Shown here piece by piece: positions 55,402-64,000 of a DNA stretch of 64,000 nucleotides (its first letter is position 1; each line of letters begins with the position of its first letter). Location of the stretch: assembly GCA_039193195.1 (NCBI GenBank), contig JBCCWS010000001.1, positions 478,530 through 542,529 on the forward strand. The letters run 5' to 3'. The notes under the pieces are model-generated. The model searched no databases. It saw only the letters and a program-made list of their open reading frames with translations, and had not been told where the DNA came from. The position numbers and the translations under genes were made by a program. This stretch comes from Pseudomonadota bacterium. GTDB lineage: Bacteria > Pseudomonadota > Gammaproteobacteria > Steroidobacterales > JBCBZW01.

Positions 55402-56886
55402 CTAGCGCTTGCGCCAACGGTCCTCCCAGAAGTGCGCCTTGCGAATCCCTAGGCTCTTGGGATCGAAGCTGTAGGTCGTGGCGCCTTCGCGCCGCTGGCG
55501 CTCGTAATCCTTCAGTGCCATCAATGACGGCTTGCCGATAAAGAAGATAATCAGGATGCCGACTACGTTCAGCCACGCCATCAGACCCACGCCGAGATCT
55601 CCCATAGCCCAGGCCAGTGTGGCCGTGCGGATGGTGCCGTAGAACACCGCCCCCATCAGCACCAGCTTGAGCACGAGCAGCTCACCCGGGATGCGAATCG
55701 TGCGGCGAATGTAGGCCACATTTGTCTCGGCGATGTAGTAGTAGGCGAGCATCGTGGTGAAGGCGAAGAAGAACAAGGCCACAGCAACGAACGGCTTGCC
55801 AAGGCCAGGCAGCATGCTTTCCACCGCGTACTGTGTGAAGGCGGAGCTGTTTGCCTCGACCATCGGCGAGAGGTTCTGCACCAGAAAGCCGCCGTCTGGA
55901 TTGCTCACGTTGTAGGCGCCGGTGATCAGGATCATCAACGCGGTGGCCGTGCAGACGAACAGGGTATCTATATACACGGAGAAGGCCTGTACCAGCCCCT
56001 GCTGTGCCGGATGTTCAACCTCAGACGCAGCAGCGGCATGCGGGCCCGTGCCCTGGCCAGCCTCATTCGAATAAACGCCGCGCTTGACCCCCCAGCCGAT
56101 GGCAGCCCCGAAGCCGGCCATGGGCGTGAAGGCGTCTCCCACGATCATGCCAAGGATCTGGGGCACCTTGCCGATGTTCAGTGCAACGATGATCACAGCG
56201 CTGATGACGTACGCTAGCGCCATCAGCGGTACCACCACTTGGGTGACCTTAGCGATGCGCTTCACACCGCCGAAGATGACGATGCCAAGCAGTGAGACAA
56301 GGACCGTCGCCGTGATGAGTTTGGTGACGCCGACAGGGCCGAAGAAGGTATCGATCGTACCGCCCGTGCCTACGGCTACTTCCATCGCCTCTCCGATGGC
56401 GTTCGACTGCACCCCCGGCAGCAGGAAGCCGCAAGACAGCAAGGTGATCAGCGCAAAGGCCCAGCCGTACCAGGCCTGGCCCATGGCTTTCTCGATGTAG
56501 TACGCCGGCCCGCCGCGGTACTCGCCCTCGTCCACTTCCTTGTAGATCTGGCCGAGGGTGGACTCTACGTAGGCGGTCGAGGCGCCGAGGAAGGCCACGA
56601 TCCACATCCAGAACACGGCGCCCGGACCGCCGAAGCCGATGGCGGCGGCCACGCCGGCGATGTTGCCGGTGCCGACGCGTCCGGAGAGGGAAACTGAGAG
56701 GGCTTGGAAGGAGGAGATGCCGCTGTCCGAGCCCTTGCCGCTGAACAGCAAGCGCAACATCTCGCCCAGCAAGCGAACTTGGACAAAGCGTGTCAGCACC
56801 GAGTAGAACAGGCCGGCACCCAAGAGAAGGTAGATGAGTGCGGGGCTCCAGATGAAGCCGTTGAGAGTGCTGACGAGGGAATCCAT
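55402..56886 (-). CDS. Sodium:alanine/glycine symporter (AlsT/AgcS family)
   Basis: A 494-residue protein with about 11 membrane segments and the AGCS-family landmarks. These include the SLSGRVGTGNIAGVAAAIGFGGPGAVFWMW region after the first helices and GVKRGVYSNEAGQGTGPHAAA in the middle. It imports alanine or glycine with sodium. ATG 56886 (MDSLVSTLNGFIWSP) is the family-like start; the upstream extension to 57063 is antisense to the helicase gene. Confidence 0.93.
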   Translation of the reverse strand: MDSLVSTLNGFIWSPALIYLLLGAGLFYSVLTRFVQVRLLGEMLRLLFSGKGSDSGISSFQALSVSLSGRVGTGNIAGVAAAIGFGGPGAVFWMWIVAFLGASTAYVESTLGQIYKEVDEGEYRGGPAYYIEKAMGQAWYGWAFALITLLSCGFLLPGVQSNAIGEAMEVAVGTGGTIDTFFGPVGVTKLITATVLVSLLGIVIFGGVKRIAKVTQVVVPLMALAYVISAVIIVALNIGKVPQILGMIVGDAFTPMAGFGAAIGWGVKRGVYSNEAGQGTGPHAAAASEVEHPAQQGLVQAFSVYIDTLFVCTATALMILITGAYNVSNPDGGFLVQNLSPMVEANSSAFTQYAVESMLPGLGKPFVAVALFFFAFTTMLAYYYIAETNVAYIRRTIRIPGELLVLKLVLMGAVFYGTIRTATLAWAMGDLGVGLMAWLNVVGILIIFFIGKPSLMALKDYERQRREGATTYSFDPKSLGIRKAHFWEDRWRKR

Positions 56887-57037
56887 AGGCGCTGCGCTTC
56901 CGTCCGGTGAGTGGCAGCGGCCGAGTCTAACCCGGTTTTCGCCCCACCTGCTGAGCGGTGCGGCGCCGGCAGGAGTATGATGCGCGACCCACGCCGCCTC
57001 CGCGCGACGTTCCCGAACCTCACCTCGCAGAGATCTT

Positions 57038-58801
57038 ATGGCCCCCGACGACGCCACCTCCACGCCCGCATTTCGCGAACTCGGCCTCGCGCCTGATGTC
57101 GTGCAGGCCCTCGACGCCCTGGGCTACGAGCGCCCCACGCCGATCCAAGCGCAAGCCATCCCGCCGCTCTCGGCTGGGCGCGATTTGCTCGGCCACGCGC
57201 CCACCGGCACGGGTAAGACAGCGGCCTTCGCCCTACCGCTGCTTTCCCGCTTGGATCTGAAGGCCCGTGGCGTGCAGCTGCTCACGCTGTGTCCCACGCG
57301 CGAGCTCGCCATCCAGGTGGCGGAGGCCTTCAAGCGCTATGCCGCGCATCTGCCGGGCTTTCGCGTGCTGCCGATCTACGGCGGCCAGGAGTACGGCGGG
57401 CAGCTGCGCCAATTGCGGCGCGGTGTGCACGTGGTGGTGGGTACTCCCGGGCGGGTGATGGACCACATGCGCCGCGACACGCTGCGCCTGGACGCGGTGT
57501 CGGCGATGGTGCTCGATGAGGCGGACGAGATGTTGCGCATGGGCTTCGTCGAAGAGGTGGAGTGGATCCTCGAGCAAACCCCCGCGCAGCGTCAGCTAGC
57601 ACTTTTCTCAGCCACGATGCCCGCCGAGGTGGAACGCATCGCCCGCCGGCACCTGCGATCGCCGCAGGAGATCAGCGTGCGCGCCACCACGGCGACCGCG
57701 GAGACCATCCGCCAGCGCTACTGGCAGGTGAGCGGTTTGCACAAGCTCGACGCGCTCACGCGCATCCTGGAAGTGGAGCCCTTTGACGGGTTGCTGATCT
57801 TTGTGCGCACGCGCACGGCCACGGTAGAGCTGGCTGAACGCCTGCAGGCTCGCGGCCACGCCGCCGAGGCGCTGAGCGGCGACATGGCGCAGAAGCACCG
57901 CGAGCAGATGATCGAACGCTTCCGCGGTGGCTCCCTCGATATCCTGGTGGCGACCGATGTGGCCGCCCGCGGCCTCGATGTGGATCGCCTGAGCCACGTG
58001 ATCAACTACGACATTCCCAACGATCCGCAGGCCTACATCCACCGCATCGGTCGCACCGGTCGTGCGGGGCGCCAGGGAGATGCGATACTTTTCGTCGCGC
58101 CGCGCGAAAAGCGCCTGCTGTACGCCATTGAGCGGGCCACGCGCCAGCGGATCGAGCGCCTAGCCCTGCCGAGCACGCAGGCGGTGAACAACCAGCGCAT
58201 CGTCAACTTCAAGCAGAAGATCACCGACACGCTCGCTGCCGGCGAGACCGCCTTTATGCGCGGGTTGCTTGAGCAGTATCGCGACGAACACGACGTTGCT
58301 GAGCTAGACATCGCGGCCGCCCTGGCCCAACTGTTCCTAGGCGACAAGCCGCTGCTGCTGGAGGAGCGTGAGGCGGCGGCGCCGCAGTTGGATCGAAGTG
58401 AGCGCCCCAAGCGGTCCTCCCGATCCGACGATGGGTTCCACCGCGCGAAGCGCGCACCGCGGCGGGAGCCGCGTGAGGACGGTCGACCGGCGACTCGTCC
58501 GGCGCGCCGAGATCGAGGCCCAGATCCAGACAGCGAGCGTTTTCGAATCGAGGTGGGCGCCAGCCACGGCGTGAAGCCGGGCAACATCGTGGGCGCGATC
58601 GCCAACGAGGCGGGCCTCGACGGGCGCTACATCGGCCACATACGAATTGAGGATGATCACAGCTTCGTCGACCTGCCGAAGGGCATGCCGAAGGCGATCT
58701 TCCAGGCGCTGAAGAAGGTGCGTGTCTGCGGCCAGGCACTCGCCATCACCCGCCAGCGCCACGGTAGCGGCGGCGAGGACGGTGATCGCCTGGATCGCTG
58801 A
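57038..58801 (+). CDS. deaD: DEAD-box ATP-dependent RNA helicase (DeaD/CsdA type)
   Basis: A 587-residue helicase. It has the Q-motif (RPTPIQAQAIPPL), Walker A APTGTGKT (54-61), PTRELA, VLDEADEML, FSATMP, and the second RecA domain with ATDVAARGLDVD and HRIGRTGRAGR. After a basic Arg-rich linker, a C-terminal DbpA-like RNA-binding domain (RFRIEVGASHGVKPGNIVGAI) is present. It likely works in ribosome assembly or cold-adapted RNA remodelling. It is divergent from the symporter gene. Confidence 0.95.
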   Translation: MAPDDATSTPAFRELGLAPDVVQALDALGYERPTPIQAQAIPPLSAGRDLLGHAPTGTGKTAAFALPLLSRLDLKARGVQLLTLCPTRELAIQVAEAFKRYAAHLPGFRVLPIYGGQEYGGQLRQLRRGVHVVVGTPGRVMDHMRRDTLRLDAVSAMVLDEADEMLRMGFVEEVEWILEQTPAQRQLALFSATMPAEVERIARRHLRSPQEISVRATTATAETIRQRYWQVSGLHKLDALTRILEVEPFDGLLIFVRTRTATVELAERLQARGHAAEALSGDMAQKHREQMIERFRGGSLDILVATDVAARGLDVDRLSHVINYDIPNDPQAYIHRIGRTGRAGRQGDAILFVAPREKRLLYAIERATRQRIERLALPSTQAVNNQRIVNFKQKITDTLAAGETAFMRGLLEQYRDEHDVAELDIAAALAQLFLGDKPLLLEEREAAAPQLDRSERPKRSSRSDDGFHRAKRAPRREPREDGRPATRPARRDRGPDPDSERFRIEVGASHGVKPGNIVGAIANEAGLDGRYIGHIRIEDDHSFVDLPKGMPKAIFQALKKVRVCGQALAITRQRHGSGGEDGDRLDR

Positions 58802-59041
58802 GCCCGTCGCTGCGTCCATTGCGGTCACCCGGGATAGGTGCTCGCGCAGCAAGTCGATGAGCCGTGGTAGGTGAGTCGGTACCTGTCGCGCGCTCCGGTA
58901 GACCAGGGAGACGGGGCTTGGTGAGACTTCCCGCAAAGTGAATAATTTTACTAGGTAGTCAGTCGCCGCGTGCGCGTGCACCTGATAGTGTAGAGCCTAC
59001 TAGCTTGCCTATCGAGGCCGTTCGTATCCGCTCAGAGCGCC

Positions 59042-62000
59042 CTACTCGCGCTCGAAATGGGGCAGGACGCGTAAGCGTACATACGGCTGATGCTGTTGGT
59101 TCGAGAATACTGCATCGAACTGCTGCAGCCCCGCTAGGGCTCCTGCCAGGCGGCCCGCCTCGGCACCCGTCGCGCGACCGAACACCCCTGTGACGATGCG
59201 CCGGCGCCGTTGCGCATCGGAGTTGTACAGGTAGAGCTTGCTGGCAAGATTGCCCACCAGGTCGGGCGAGAGATCGTCGGGGAACTGGGTGCCGACCACC
59301 ACCGCCACGCCGAAGGCACGGCCCTCTCGCGCGAGCTGAATCAGGCGCTCCGATTGAGAGGCGCGCCACGCCTCATCGAACACCAGTACCCGACGCAGGG
59401 CGCGCGGCTGCTCGCCGCGCAGCATGTACCCCTGCAGCTGGATCAGAATCATCTCCGCCAGGGCGGACTTCAGGCGATCATCGTTCGGCAGGTTGTTGAA
59501 CGAGAGCACGTAGCGCCCTGCCATCAGCTCTGCGAAGGACAAGCGCGCGCCGGCATCGCCCGGTAGCAGGCGCATCTCATGGAGCAGGCCTAGGCGGTTG
59601 CTCAGGCTCGTCGCGGTGGTGGATTCCTCGCGCAGGGCGATGGTGATCGCATCGTGCAGGGAAGGTGCCTTGATCGGCTCCACCGGCAGCCACTCGCGTA
59701 GAGGCTGCAGCCTGTCCTCGAAGCCCTGGATGATGCTGGCGCGCAGGAGCGCCGTCTGTTGCTCCCCGAGCTGCAGTGTGGTGGCTAGCACGCGAGCGAT
59801 CTCGAACACGTGGGGCATGATCTGTGCCCCACTCTCGCCTTGGGGCGGTGGGCGAAAGGGGTTGAAAGGCACGCCGTCCTGGAGGTCGATCACCTCGAAG
59901 CCGTGCGTGCGCGCGAACTCCCCCGAGTAGTCGTTCTTGAAGTCGAAGACGAGCGTTGGGCAGTCCAGGCGCGCGGCGTCTGCAAGCAGAGCCTTGATGA
60001 TCTGCGTCTTGCCCTGGCCCGCGTCACCGGACACGGTGAGGCCGAAGTTCGGCAAGGCGCGGTTCGCTCCCGGATCGAGGTGCCAGAAGATCGGTCGTTC
60101 ACCATCGCCGTGGCCAAGCAGCATGCGCGCCGTGTCGCGGGCGTCGCCGTTGGTGCGGGCGTGAATCGGGCGCACCAGGACTGGCAGCGGGCCGTTCTCA
60201 GCCTGCTGAGGCGCAGGCCCTGTGGGGGCCGCGAGGGGGGGGGGGTCCTCTGCCAAGGTGGGCGCAGCCTCCGAGGGGGCAGTATCGCTTTGCGGTGCTT
60301 CTTCGCTGGGCGCATCTGTGCTTGCCGTCGTGACCAGCGTGAGGCGGGCAGGGTTGGCTCGCGGTCGGGCCAGGGAGGCGAGGGGGCCGATCGCGACCTC
60401 GCGGGTGAGGAAGCGTCGCTCGCGTCGCCACTCGCCAACGCCGGCCGCGTCGGCGAATTCGCCGACGAACTCCCGCGCCGTGGCTAGTTCGGTCCAGTGT
60501 TGCTTCTCCGTGGGCGCTACCCGACCGCCCGCCTCGAGCAGGTTCACCAAGGCGGGCCCCGTCGCGAGGCGGCGCAGCTCCTTGAGGCTGCGATTTGGCT
60601 CCGTGCCGTCGAAGCCGCTCACGGTGCCCAGGCGGAAGATGGCCGGCAGGGCGTCCGTGCAATGGCGCAGGAACAACTCGATTTGCCGGCGCAGGGCGCG
60701 ACCGCGCACGGGCGCATCGGCGAAGGCGATCTCCCACGCTTCCAGCCGCGTTTGCTCCTCGACCATAAACGCCACGCGCAGGATACGACAGGGGTGGGGT
60801 CCTCCCAGGTGCCTGCGGCTGAGCTGTGTGCCCGTGAGGCCGATGATCTCGATGGCTGACTCGTTGATCAGCCAGCTGAGCAACTCGATGCGCTGTTCAT
60901 CGGAGAAGCTTCGCGCACCTCCCACCGCCTGATCGCGCCGATCTTCCCACGCCTTGTCGAAGTCGACCGTTTGCGACGCGGGGCTCAGTCCGGGCACCTT
61001 GCCGCGGAAGGCGTTCTGGCCCAGAAACTCATTGGCCGCTACGCATCTCTCACGGTATGCGCGCACCGACTCGAGCACGTGACGCGGCTGCAGTGAGCCT
61101 TCGCGCCACAGCCATGCAGGGGAGATACGATCGGCCGCCTGCACCTCGCTGACGTCGATCTCGGTACGCTCGAGCAGCACCTGTGCGCGGCGCTGGAGGA
61201 TGCGCTGTATCTCCGTGGGCTTCGGCGGGCGCATCTGCACGGGAGATGGCTGCATCTCCAGGCGCTGGCGCAAGCTGGCGGGCAGAGTTGGCAGGCGCGC
61301 GAGGATGTCCGACAGGGCGCAAATGATGACTCCAGTGCCCTGGATCCCGTCCTCGCACAGCTGGATTGCGGAGGCTAGGAAACTCTCGAGCAGGGCGAGC
61401 GAACCGATTTGTTCGGTGCTCTCGATTTGATCGATAGCGAGGATGAACGGCGCGCCGGTGGCGTGGCAGATGCGGGCGAGGCTGAGCAAAACATCTGTAC
61501 GCTGGTCGTTGTGACGCAGGGGCTCGAGATACAGGGCGCCGAAGGTCTGGTGTGACGAAGAGCCGTTGACCCAGGCTTTGAAGGGTAGGCCGCAATCATC
61601 AGCTCGGGCCAGTAACCCTGCGACCACGACGCGATCATCGGCGGTTACGCCAGCACTCTTTAGCTGCTTGGTGATCTTGCGCGCCGCGGTGACAGCCAGC
61701 TTGTCCAGCACCTCTTCGCTCGCATCAGCATCGCGCTTGGCTCGGAAGCGCTTGCGCTGATCTGCGGCGTGGGACCACAGAATCGTAGCCAGGCGCTCGA
61801 GGGGGGAGAGGCCGTCTTGGTCGCCGAACTTGTCCGTGGCGAGCTCGTCGAAGATCTTCTTCACGAACCAGCGCGATAGCTCGCTGGCGTCGATGTCGAC
61901 GGCAAGCTGCATGAGCACCGGATAGGCCTTCCCGCGGCGGGCGAGCTTGGCCAGCTCCGTGGTCAGGCAGTGCGTCTTACCAAGGCCAGCCTCGCCCTTG

Positions 62001-62203
62001 ACCAGCAGTACTCGATCGCCCGGGCTCGCGTCTTCGTGCGCTGCCCGTACCACGTTCAAGATGCCCTGACGGACTTCCGCATGGATGCTCGGCACATCGA
62101 GACTGATCGCATCGCGGGCCCAGGTGGCGGTGGCAAAGCGCGAATAGATCCCGCTGAAGTGTTCGCTCGCCAGCGCGTGGAAGAGAGTGTCTTCGATGCT
62201 CAC
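59042..62203 (-). CDS. Fusion ATPase: AAA/STAND-like NTPase plus HerA-type ATPase
   Basis: A 1053-residue protein. The first ATPase has Walker A GEAGLGKT (70-77) and Walker B ILAIDQIES (about 254-262), in an ORC/STAND-like AAA module to about 400. A middle part (430-600) is unrecognised, with no nuclease motif. A Pro/Ala/Ser-rich linker (625-675) follows. The second ATPase has Walker A GDAGQGKT (726-733), the HerA-type DFKNDYSGEF, Walker B VLVFDEAW (Asp943-Glu944) and the C-terminal arm VGTQFPDDLSPDLVGNLASK. HerA-type ATPases form hexamers that translocate DNA. It is coupled to the upstream gene by ATGA. Likely DNA-handling and possibly defensive. Confidence 0.8.
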   Translation of the reverse strand: MSIEDTLFHALASEHFSGIYSRFATATWARDAISLDVPSIHAEVRQGILNVVRAAHEDASPGDRVLLVKGEAGLGKTHCLTTELAKLARRGKAYPVLMQLAVDIDASELSRWFVKKIFDELATDKFGDQDGLSPLERLATILWSHAADQRKRFRAKRDADASEEVLDKLAVTAARKITKQLKSAGVTADDRVVVAGLLARADDCGLPFKAWVNGSSSHQTFGALYLEPLRHNDQRTDVLLSLARICHATGAPFILAIDQIESTEQIGSLALLESFLASAIQLCEDGIQGTGVIICALSDILARLPTLPASLRQRLEMQPSPVQMRPPKPTEIQRILQRRAQVLLERTEIDVSEVQAADRISPAWLWREGSLQPRHVLESVRAYRERCVAANEFLGQNAFRGKVPGLSPASQTVDFDKAWEDRRDQAVGGARSFSDEQRIELLSWLINESAIEIIGLTGTQLSRRHLGGPHPCRILRVAFMVEEQTRLEAWEIAFADAPVRGRALRRQIELFLRHCTDALPAIFRLGTVSGFDGTEPNRSLKELRRLATGPALVNLLEAGGRVAPTEKQHWTELATAREFVGEFADAAGVGEWRRERRFLTREVAIGPLASLARPRANPARLTLVTTASTDAPSEEAPQSDTAPSEAAPTLAEDPPPLAAPTGPAPQQAENGPLPVLVRPIHARTNGDARDTARMLLGHGDGERPIFWHLDPGANRALPNFGLTVSGDAGQGKTQIIKALLADAARLDCPTLVFDFKNDYSGEFARTHGFEVIDLQDGVPFNPFRPPPQGESGAQIMPHVFEIARVLATTLQLGEQQTALLRASIIQGFEDRLQPLREWLPVEPIKAPSLHDAITIALREESTTATSLSNRLGLLHEMRLLPGDAGARLSFAELMAGRYVLSFNNLPNDDRLKSALAEMILIQLQGYMLRGEQPRALRRVLVFDEAWRASQSERLIQLAREGRAFGVAVVVGTQFPDDLSPDLVGNLASKLYLYNSDAQRRRRIVTGVFGRATGAEAGRLAGALAGLQQFDAVFSNQQHQPYVRLRVLPHFERE

Positions 62204-63114
62204 AGGCCGCGCTCCACGAAGTGCAGGGCACCGCTTGGCACGGTGATTTCGCTGCGCTCGCGCGTGGCGGTATCGAGGGCGCGCGGGTCATCCAGGGGGA
62301 GCAGGGCCAATAGTCCGGCGTGCGAAGCTTGCAGTAGGCGCGCCTTGAACTGAGCCAAGGTGCCCGCGTCGGCATGGCGCCGCCCGTACTCGTCGTACAC
62401 GTGGTCGACGGGTGTTTTGTGACCGAAGGGGCCTGCATGGGCCGTACGTGCGATGTTCACTACGTGCTGGGCGAATTGGCGCAGGCCCGGGCTGGCCTTG
62501 CGCGAGCGGTGGGTACTGACGAGCGCGGGCGTGGCGCTGGCCAGCCCGTACTCCAGGGCCAGCTGAGCGACGACCTGGCGCAAGCGTGCGACGTGGGCTA
62601 GGTCCGTGCTGATACGCCGCGCGGTCTCGTGCAGCTCGGCGGCGGCGCCGCGCGGTGCCAAGCCGACGATGCCGCGCAGGACCAGCGCGCCAGAGGCCTG
62701 GCTCAGGGTGACCGTGTCCTCATCTAGCGGCAGGGTGTAGAGGCGGGTGAGCAGGACGGCACGAAGCGTATCCGGGCGGGCCGTGCGCGCCGCGCGGTCG
62801 CTGTCGGGGCGATAGCCCAAGCAAAGGGCAGGCTCCACCCGGGGGCGCCATCCTCCGGCATCGTGCCCGAGCGCACCGAAGCGCTGTTCAGCCTCGCGGC
62901 GGCCAGTGTCTGTGAGGGTGACCTGCCTAGCGTGCGGATCGATCCAGGTGAGGTGTGCGAGCTCGCCAAGCGCCTTGATCCAATGAACTGCCGGAAGGCG
63001 AGAGCCCAGATCGCACGCCAGCTGACGGGGCGTTCTACGGCCGTCCCCGACCGCGGCCAGACGCGCCAGCAGATAGTTCTGCGTGCTAACCGGCGCGATC
63101 GGCGGAGAGGTCAC
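62200..63114 (-). CDS. Winged-helix-like partner of the AAA-HerA ATPase
   Basis: A 304-residue protein I cannot place in a named family. Residues about 10-75 (LARLAAVGDGRRTPRQLACDL, then TLTDTGRREAE) look like a winged helix. The C-terminal third has a conserved-looking block from FAQHVVNIA to HFVERGL, with an acidic SE pair, similar in style to helper proteins that accompany signalling NTPases. GTG 63114 is preceded by AAGGAA at good spacing; ATG 63168 is the alternative. The stop overlaps the ATPase start as ATGA, so the two act together. Confidence 0.65.
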   Translation of the reverse strand: MTSPPIAPVSTQNYLLARLAAVGDGRRTPRQLACDLGSRLPAVHWIKALGELAHLTWIDPHARQVTLTDTGRREAEQRFGALGHDAGGWRPRVEPALCLGYRPDSDRAARTARPDTLRAVLLTRLYTLPLDEDTVTLSQASGALVLRGIVGLAPRGAAAELHETARRISTDLAHVARLRQVVAQLALEYGLASATPALVSTHRSRKASPGLRQFAQHVVNIARTAHAGPFGHKTPVDHVYDEYGRRHADAGTLAQFKARLLQASHAGLLALLPLDDPRALDTATRERSEITVPSGALHFVERGL

Positions 63115-63531
63115 GTGAGAGTTCCTTTCTCGGTGTGGGAGGGGCAACCCGTGGGGTAGGTCATCCACAGCTGACGCTTAGCATACCGCGTTGGCGTGTT
63201 GCGCGGGGGCGACGCTCGTGTCGGCGGTGCGGGTCGCAGACTCGACGGCTCCCGCAGGCGCATCAGTGGCCACGCCCCGGCACGGTACCGACCCAACAGT
63301 CGGGCCATCTGCGCCACCGTGTTTGGGCGTCTCCCCTCGGCGGGCGCCGCGGGCGGTCTGTTACGCTTTCTCTCCACGCCGGTGCGGCGGGGGCGTTGCT
63401 GCCTTGTGCTTCGCGGTGATATCCGCATATAGCGCCTCTTGCCATCAAAGTTAGGTATTTCATAAGCTAAGAGCGCGCTGATGAGTTTTTCTGAGCAGAC
63501 TTATAATAATTTTGTTCGTTTGAGGTGATCG
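63115..63531. promoter_or_regulatory. Divergent region between the ATPase operon and the DHFR-like gene
   Basis: About 415 bp with no supportable gene. Left part is GC-rich, while 63450-63520 is clearly AT-rich for this window. A perfect TATAAT hexamer lies at 63502-63507, 24 bp before the DHFR-like start, without a matching -35. GAGGTG at 63522-63527 is a possible ribosome-binding site. The ATPase operon promoter must lie in the left part, but I could not fix it. Confidence 0.45.
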
Positions 63532-63882
63532 GTGGAGTTGATACTGATTAGTGCCATGAGTAGCGAGCGCGTCATCGGCAGCGGCGATGGCCTACCCTGG
63601 AATCTGCCGGAGGAGTACGCGAATTTCTTAGGTAAAGTGCGTGGCCATCCCATCGTGATGGGGCGACGGAGCTACGAGATCTTCGGCGCGGATCTAGTGG
63701 ATTCGCCACTGCTCGTGGTGAGTCGCAGCCTCAGGGAAGTGCCTGCGGCCAACGTGCAGATTTGCGCGTCCGTCGACGAGGCTTTGCGCGAAGCGGCGTC
63801 GCTCGACGAGCGCGTGTTCGTGGGCGGTGGAGCGCGGGTGTACGCTGAGACCCTACCGCGCGCTAGCCTGCTTTATTCATGA
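63532..63882 (+). pseudogene. Truncated dihydrofolate-reductase-like gene
   Basis: A 116-residue frame from GTG 63532 with DHFR features: ISAMSSERVIGSGDGLPWNLPEEYANF (substrate pocket, Glu at the usual Asp/Glu position), HPIVMGRRSYE (NADPH site) and FVGGGARVYAETLP. Typical DHFRs reach about 160 residues. Here the frame stops right after ASLLYS. Reading the next frame from the same point gives FIHEVWR, similar to the normal LSFIHxxVEGD continuation, before another stop. A frameshift plus loss of the C-terminal strands is the simplest reading, so activity is doubtful. Confidence 0.65.
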
Positions 63883-64000
63883 GGTGTGGCGTTGAGCCCC
63901 TGAGATGAGATCGTAGGGCGTTGACCGCAGCTGAGCGAGTGCCTGTGAGGCGTTCTCAGGGTTGAGGCCGGCGTTTTCCGAGTGTTGGGGTCGCTCATGC
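63877..64000 (-). CDS. Possible C-terminal end of a gene running off the right edge
   Basis: An open minus-strand frame enters at the window edge and stops at 63877. Its last 40 residues include a protein-like stretch (GLNPENASQALAQLRSTPYD) with GC-rich third positions. It would overlap the end of the DHFR-like frame by 6 bases. The evidence is thin because only 41 codons are visible. Confidence 0.3.
   Translation of the reverse strand, partial: HERPQHSENAGLNPENASQALAQLRSTPYDLISGAQRHTS

Noticed and set aside
59042..62203. A nuclease domain inside the AAA-HerA fusion
   Set aside because: I looked for PD-(D/E)xK, HNH, PLD and Sir2-type motifs in the middle and terminal parts and saw none by eye; a profile search could still find a divergent one.

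Overview
The window is GC-rich chromosomal DNA from a gammaproteobacterium outside the Enterobacterales. Two housekeeping blocks support this: mrdA-mreDCB divergent from gatCAB, and hemA-prfA divergent from a TPR lipoprotein, lolB, tRNA-Gln, prs, rplY, pth and ychF. From general knowledge this layout is close to that of Pseudomonas and its relatives. The many secreted, acidic, repeat-built proteins would suit a marine or mildly halophilic organism, but that is inference. No species is claimed. Layout, left part: 0-2.8 kb carries the rod-shape genes (start of mrdA, mreD, mreC, mreB) on the minus strand. 2.9-7.1 kb carries gatC-gatA-gatB (tRNA-dependent amidation) coupled to hslO. 7.1-14.0 kb has a class IV aminotransferase, then a sulfur-amino-acid block: an ArsR/methyltransferase fusion regulator (SahR-like) with an inverted repeat at its own start codon, metF and B12-dependent metH. 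An unknown gene follows behind a Fur-box-like site. 14.6-20 kb holds moeB-prmC (minus), then cystathionine beta-synthase and a gamma-synthase/lyase, which together suggest reverse transsulfuration, and a quinone reductase. 20-28.7 kb has a MATE exporter, a GGDEF-EAL protein directly followed by a stand-alone BLUF photoreceptor, a prolyl-oligopeptidase-type peptidase, a small unknown gene, a cysteine-synthase-like enzyme and prfA. Layout, right part: 28.7-36.4 kb is the hemA/lolB/prs/pth/ychF block with tRNA-Gln. ispE is absent from its usual place after lolB. 36.4-38.3 kb is mostly non-coding and holds a cluster of four DnaA-box-like sequences, a slipin fragment and tRNA-Met. 38.3-56.9 kb is accessory and envelope-oriented: a Ser/Thr kinase-TPR protein divergent from an ECF sigma factor; a large Asp/Glu-rich lipoprotein; a beta-helix-like lipoprotein; a two-gene ABC-type transporter; a small lipoprotein; a cluster of radical SAM enzyme, alpha/beta hydrolase and seven-repeat secreted propeller divergent from an AraC regulator; a seven-repeat FG-GAP protein; and an AlsT-type symporter. 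57-58.8 kb is a DEAD-box RNA helicase. 59.0-63.1 kb is a two-gene minus-strand operon: a winged-helix-like protein coupled to a 1053-residue ATPase that fuses an N-terminal AAA/STAND-like NTPase to a C-terminal HerA-type ATPase. This is the best candidate here for an undescribed, possibly defensive, system. The window ends with a truncated dihydrofolate-reductase-like gene. The strongest candidates for follow-up are the winged-helix/AAA-HerA operon, the radical SAM-hydrolase-propeller cluster, the BLUF plus GGDEF-EAL pair, and the DnaA-box cluster downstream of ychF.
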